Source: Arcicella rigui | GTDB taxonomy: Bacteria; Bacteroidota; Bacteroidia; Cytophagales; Spirosomataceae | Length of the DNA: 64,000 nucleotides | NCBI RefSeq assembly: GCF_034929435.1 | Contig: NZ_JAYFUM010000020.1 | Span: 62,001 to 126,000 of the forward strand | Direction: 5' to 3' | Shown here: positions 62,601 to 64,000 of the stretch, in pieces | Layout of the letters: each line of letters begins with the position of its first letter | How positions within the stretch are numbered: position 1 is the stretch's first letter | Made by a program: the position numbers and the translations under genes | Notes under the pieces: generated by a model | The model's input: the letters and a program-made list of their open reading frames with translations, nothing else | What the model was told of the DNA's origin: nothing | Databases searched by the model: none

Positions 62601-62976
62601 TCAAGAGGCTTTAGACAAAACGAAAGGCACTGATAAAGGAAAAGCATTAGGAAATGAACTAAAAGACCTAATGAAGAAAATGGAAGAAACCGAAACAGAT
62701 TTGGTAAATAAGAGACTCAACCAAAATTTAATTAAACGCCAGCAAGATGTATTAACTCGTTTGTTAGAATCTGAAAAGGCAATTAAAGAACAAGAAGAGG
62801 AGCAAACCAGAAAAGCCCAAACGGCTAATCAGAACATAGAAAGAAAAGTTCCTCCGCAGTTTCAACAGTATGTGAAAGACAAACAGAAACAAACCGAGTT
62901 ATTGAGAACTGTTCCGCCAAATTTGAATCCTTATTATAAACAACAAGTGGATAAGTATTTCAAGCAAATAAACTAA
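59626..62976 (+). CDS. DUF4175 family large coiled-coil membrane protein
   Basis: 1116 residues. Two transmembrane helices at about 26-46 and 58-76, a third at about 159-177, then a periplasmic immunoglobulin-like part (about 185-500). A very long coiled coil from about 505 to 1100 is rich in Glu, Lys, Gln, Asn and Leu (NDLMDPETQKLYEELKKMLD). The layout is that of DUF4175 proteins of Bacteroidota; the role is unknown. No start ambiguity (MTTSPIATLL). Confidence 0.88.
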   Translation: MTTSPIATLLMRIEEYKRKYYLNRLIKGIIFSAAVILSAFLVFNVMEYFGHFGTTFRTILFFSFLLAFLVSATLWVVKPLLFLYGKQKPLSNEQAAEQIGKYFPEISDKLINTLQLSKSIDKSQNELLLASIKQKSQQLGIVKFADAIKINENRKYLKFALFPAIVIVAILLVYPSFFSKSTERIVNFKNEYQEEAPFTFLLENKTLQAFRNEDFTVRLTLQGNTIPEGVYVIHKDRKLKMESLDKRHYSYTFSKVQENFDFHFEAAGFDSGNYEVEIINKPSLAFFDIQLIYPAYLHKPNESLKNVGNLTVPEGTSVEWSFNVTHTDSILLTFDGDAQKYLAQKRLLGGGFDFEKKVKNSGAYKVFLKNQFTSNTEGINFFLNVVPDKYPQLSLEQYKDSTLYNFMVLGGNISDDYGISRLAVFYKVLRDGKASTQNYASFALPFNPKQSIQSFYKQWNLDSLHLNPSDKVEYFVQVWDNDGVNGAKSTRSPLMNYAVPDKSSINKEIENAVDKTEAQLAKTFEKAQKLRKEIAALENRLKNKKELDFQDQKVAEELIRKKEELINEIKSLQEENKNLNDKQQRFNEQKPENQQKMEALQKMMNDLMDPETQKLYEELKKMLDQNPDDNKMLDQMEKLKNKERNMEKELERMKELFKKLQLEQKLDKTIKDLEKQAEQEQKLAEQNEALDKKSDKSADKQKETEANQKEQEKLNKEFENIKKDLQEAEKMSKELKNADPLDTGKEEQQNISEEQKDAQEQMEKGDNKGASQKQKRVAKQMQELAQKLEQEKQSQEMQENEENMDDLREILENLVKLSLSQEKLMKDFRGMNPSDPRFIKASQEQLKLQDDAKIIEDSLFALSKRVMQIESFVTREMGNMKSYMNEASKLIKERKLAMTTSKQQFAMTSMNNLALLLSDVLKQMQQNQQNMQSSGKSKSKKKGNTISMGEKQKQLNEQMQQNMKNGGAKGQGNISEQLAKMAREQAQLRKMLQEALDKTKGTDKGKALGNELKDLMKKMEETETDLVNKRLNQNLIKRQQDVLTRLLESEKAIKEQEEEQTRKAQTANQNIERKVPPQFQQYVKDKQKQTELLRTVPPNLNPYYKQQVDKYFKQIN

Positions 62977-62983
62977 TATATAC

Positions 62984-63020
62984 AAAGAGGTGTTGAGTTT
63001 TCAACACCTCTTTATTTTTA
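62984..63020 (+). terminator. Intrinsic terminator after DUF4175 gene
   Basis: AAAGAGGTGTTGA (62984-62996) with TCAACACCTCTTT (63001-63013), loop GTTT, then ATTTTTA. Confidence 0.87.
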
Positions 63021-63092
63021 TAGAATTGTCTTATTCGTAGCGATTCTCCTTTAGCCTAAGTGATTGATATTCACAAGCTGAATTTTATCTCG

Positions 63093-63100
63093 TATCTTTG
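63093..63100 (+). promoter_or_regulatory. -7 element (TATCTTTG) before ybeY
   Basis: A full TAnnTTTG match 36 bases before ATG 63136. No well-spaced TTG. Confidence 0.5.
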
Positions 63101-63135
63101 TGGAGAATTATTCCCAACTTAACAAGTGCAATACA

Positions 63136-63558
63136 ATGATTGTTTTTTTTAACGAAGACATTGACTTCAAATTTCAGCATAAGAACCTTCTAAAAAAGTG
63201 GTTAAAAAAAGTAGCTGAGACAGAAGGATTTAAGATGAAGAACCTCAACTATATATTTTGTTCGGACGAGTATCTCCACAAAATCAATGTCGAGTATTTG
63301 GAACATGATACCTACACAGACATCATCACATTCGATAATTCAGAAGAAGAATCGGACATTGAAGGGGATATTTTTGTTAGTATAGAGAGAATAAAAGACA
63401 ACTCTCAGGAACTCAAAACTGCCTTTGAAGATGAATTTAAAAGAGTATTAGTTCATGGTTTATTGCACCTTTGTGGCTACGACGACCACAGTGATGAAGA
63501 CGAACTTATGATGAGAAATAAAGAAGACTTTTACATTCAACAATTCAGTTTGAATTAA
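63136..63558 (+). CDS. ybeY: Endoribonuclease YbeY, rRNA maturation factor
   Basis: 140 residues from ATG 63136 (MIVFFNEDIDF); a GTG at 63100 overlaps the promoter. Zinc motif HGLLHLCGYDDHSDED (H-x3-H-x5-H). DTYTDIITFDNSEEESDIEGDIFVS is the usual family block. It processes 16S rRNA 3' ends and takes part in ribosome quality control. Confidence 0.95.
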   Translation: MIVFFNEDIDFKFQHKNLLKKWLKKVAETEGFKMKNLNYIFCSDEYLHKINVEYLEHDTYTDIITFDNSEEESDIEGDIFVSIERIKDNSQELKTAFEDEFKRVLVHGLLHLCGYDDHSDEDELMMRNKEDFYIQQFSLN

Positions 63559-63586
63559 TTTTCAAGATTTTATAAAAATCAAAAAA

Positions 63587-63602
63587 GTCTCCACGTGGAA
63601 CA
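63587..63602. other. parS-like palindrome
   Basis: The core TCCACGTGGA (63590-63599) is a perfect palindrome. The 16 bases 63587-63602 match TGTTCCACGTGGAACA, a parS form known in some bacteria, at 13 positions, with the right arm (GTGGAACA) exact. It lies in the non-coding region after ybeY. Whether this genome's ParB binds it is not shown. Confidence 0.45.
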
Positions 63603-64000
63603 CTTGTAAAATTTTCACATTTTTATTCGTTTCATAAAAACCAATAAAGAGACTTGAAAAGCGAGGCTCACCTATGCAATATTATCATATACAAAAACTA
63701 AATTCGATATTTATGTTAATTTACATTTACTCATTAAAAATATAAAGAATGAGATAGCCATAAAGCAGGGGCTCAATCTATCAAGTAAATCATCAATTGA
63801 GTTTGTATGTAAAACATTGTACAAGCTAAAATACTAAATATTATAAATTTAGGATGATTGAATTAAAGACTTAATTTATCTACACATATCATCAAACACA
63901 TTCACAGAGGAAAAATAGAATTATTTAATACAATAGATTACGTTTAATATTCATAGTAGAATTAACTACCATAGAAACAATGTATAGCAATTATGATGTA
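63603..64000. other. AT-rich non-coding stretch
   Basis: About 400 bases with no convincing gene, terminator or repeat; only a frame of about 23 codons at 63674. It may lead to the next gene beyond the window. Confidence 0.6.

Noticed and set aside
63674..63745. Frame of about 23 codons after ybeY
   Set aside because: Very short, AT-driven composition, no start or stop signals of support.
1..64000. tRNA, rRNA, CRISPR, transposase or phage genes
   Set aside because: I looked in all gaps and found no T-loop-like GGTTCGAATCC blocks, repeat-spacer arrays, or protein motifs of these classes.

Overview
The window looks like a chromosomal segment of an AT-rich member of the Bacteroidota, most likely order Cytophagales (Spirosomaceae/Cytophagaceae type). 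The evidence is TAnnTTTG-type promoters with an upstream TTG, a near absence of Shine-Dalgarno sites, a GldJ-type gliding/type IX secretion lipoprotein, DUF4175, DUF4097, DUF6249 and DUF6922 families, OmpA/PD40 fusions and ECF sigma/anti-sigma cassettes. The genus is inference. I see no tRNA, rRNA, CRISPR array, transposase or prophage gene.

Region 1 (about 1.7-21.2 kb) is a nitrate assimilation island. On the minus strand, in transcription order: uroporphyrinogen-III methyltransferase (siroheme), NarK-type transporter, alginate-export-type outer-membrane channel, NrtA-type binding protein, permease, ATPase, a fused assimilatory nitrate reductase carrying its own FAD and [2Fe-2S] modules, and a rubredoxin fused to a degenerate nitrite/sulfite reductase-like body. 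On the plus strand: nirB, nirD, then a histidine kinase with a NarX-like P-box and a NarL/FixJ response regulator. Together they cover nitrate crossing of the outer and inner membranes, reduction to nitrite and ammonium, cofactor supply and nitrate sensing.

The most unusual signal is in the gaps of this island. The transcripts of narK, the outer-membrane channel and the nrtA-like gene each carry, just before the coding region, a hairpin with the same hexaloop UGGGGG on stems of unrelated sequence. The narK leader also has a terminator-like hairpin before its ATG. Between the ATPase and nitrate reductase genes lies a likely plus-strand small RNA: a TTG-N20-TAGATTTG promoter, two internal hairpins and a strong intrinsic terminator. 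A 32-nt inverted repeat pair (MITE-like), a strong intercistronic stem-loop and an 11-bp inverted repeat before nirB add to the regulatory content.

Region 2 (21.2-36.8 kb): AlkD-type repair protein, DEAD-box helicase, a two-gene coiled-coil membrane system of unknown function, secreted small proteins (two of them paralogues with long leaders, one Asn/Arg/Asp-rich), a uronate/polysaccharide island (kduI, GH88, DUF2264, a five-module ThuA-PQQ dehydrogenase-PKD-cytochrome c protein), two thioredoxin-fold proteins, and rplU-rpmA.

Region 3 (36.8-64 kb) is mostly housekeeping: pdhA, recF, recO, mfd, xth, comF, ybeY, an acyltransferase, a LOG-type hydrolase, an OmpA/PD40 protein and gldJ. It also holds an ECF sigma/anti-sigma/DUF4097 cassette and a likely DUF6922-AbiEii toxin-antitoxin pair. 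A parS-like palindrome follows ybeY, and the last 400 bases are AT-rich with no convincing gene.
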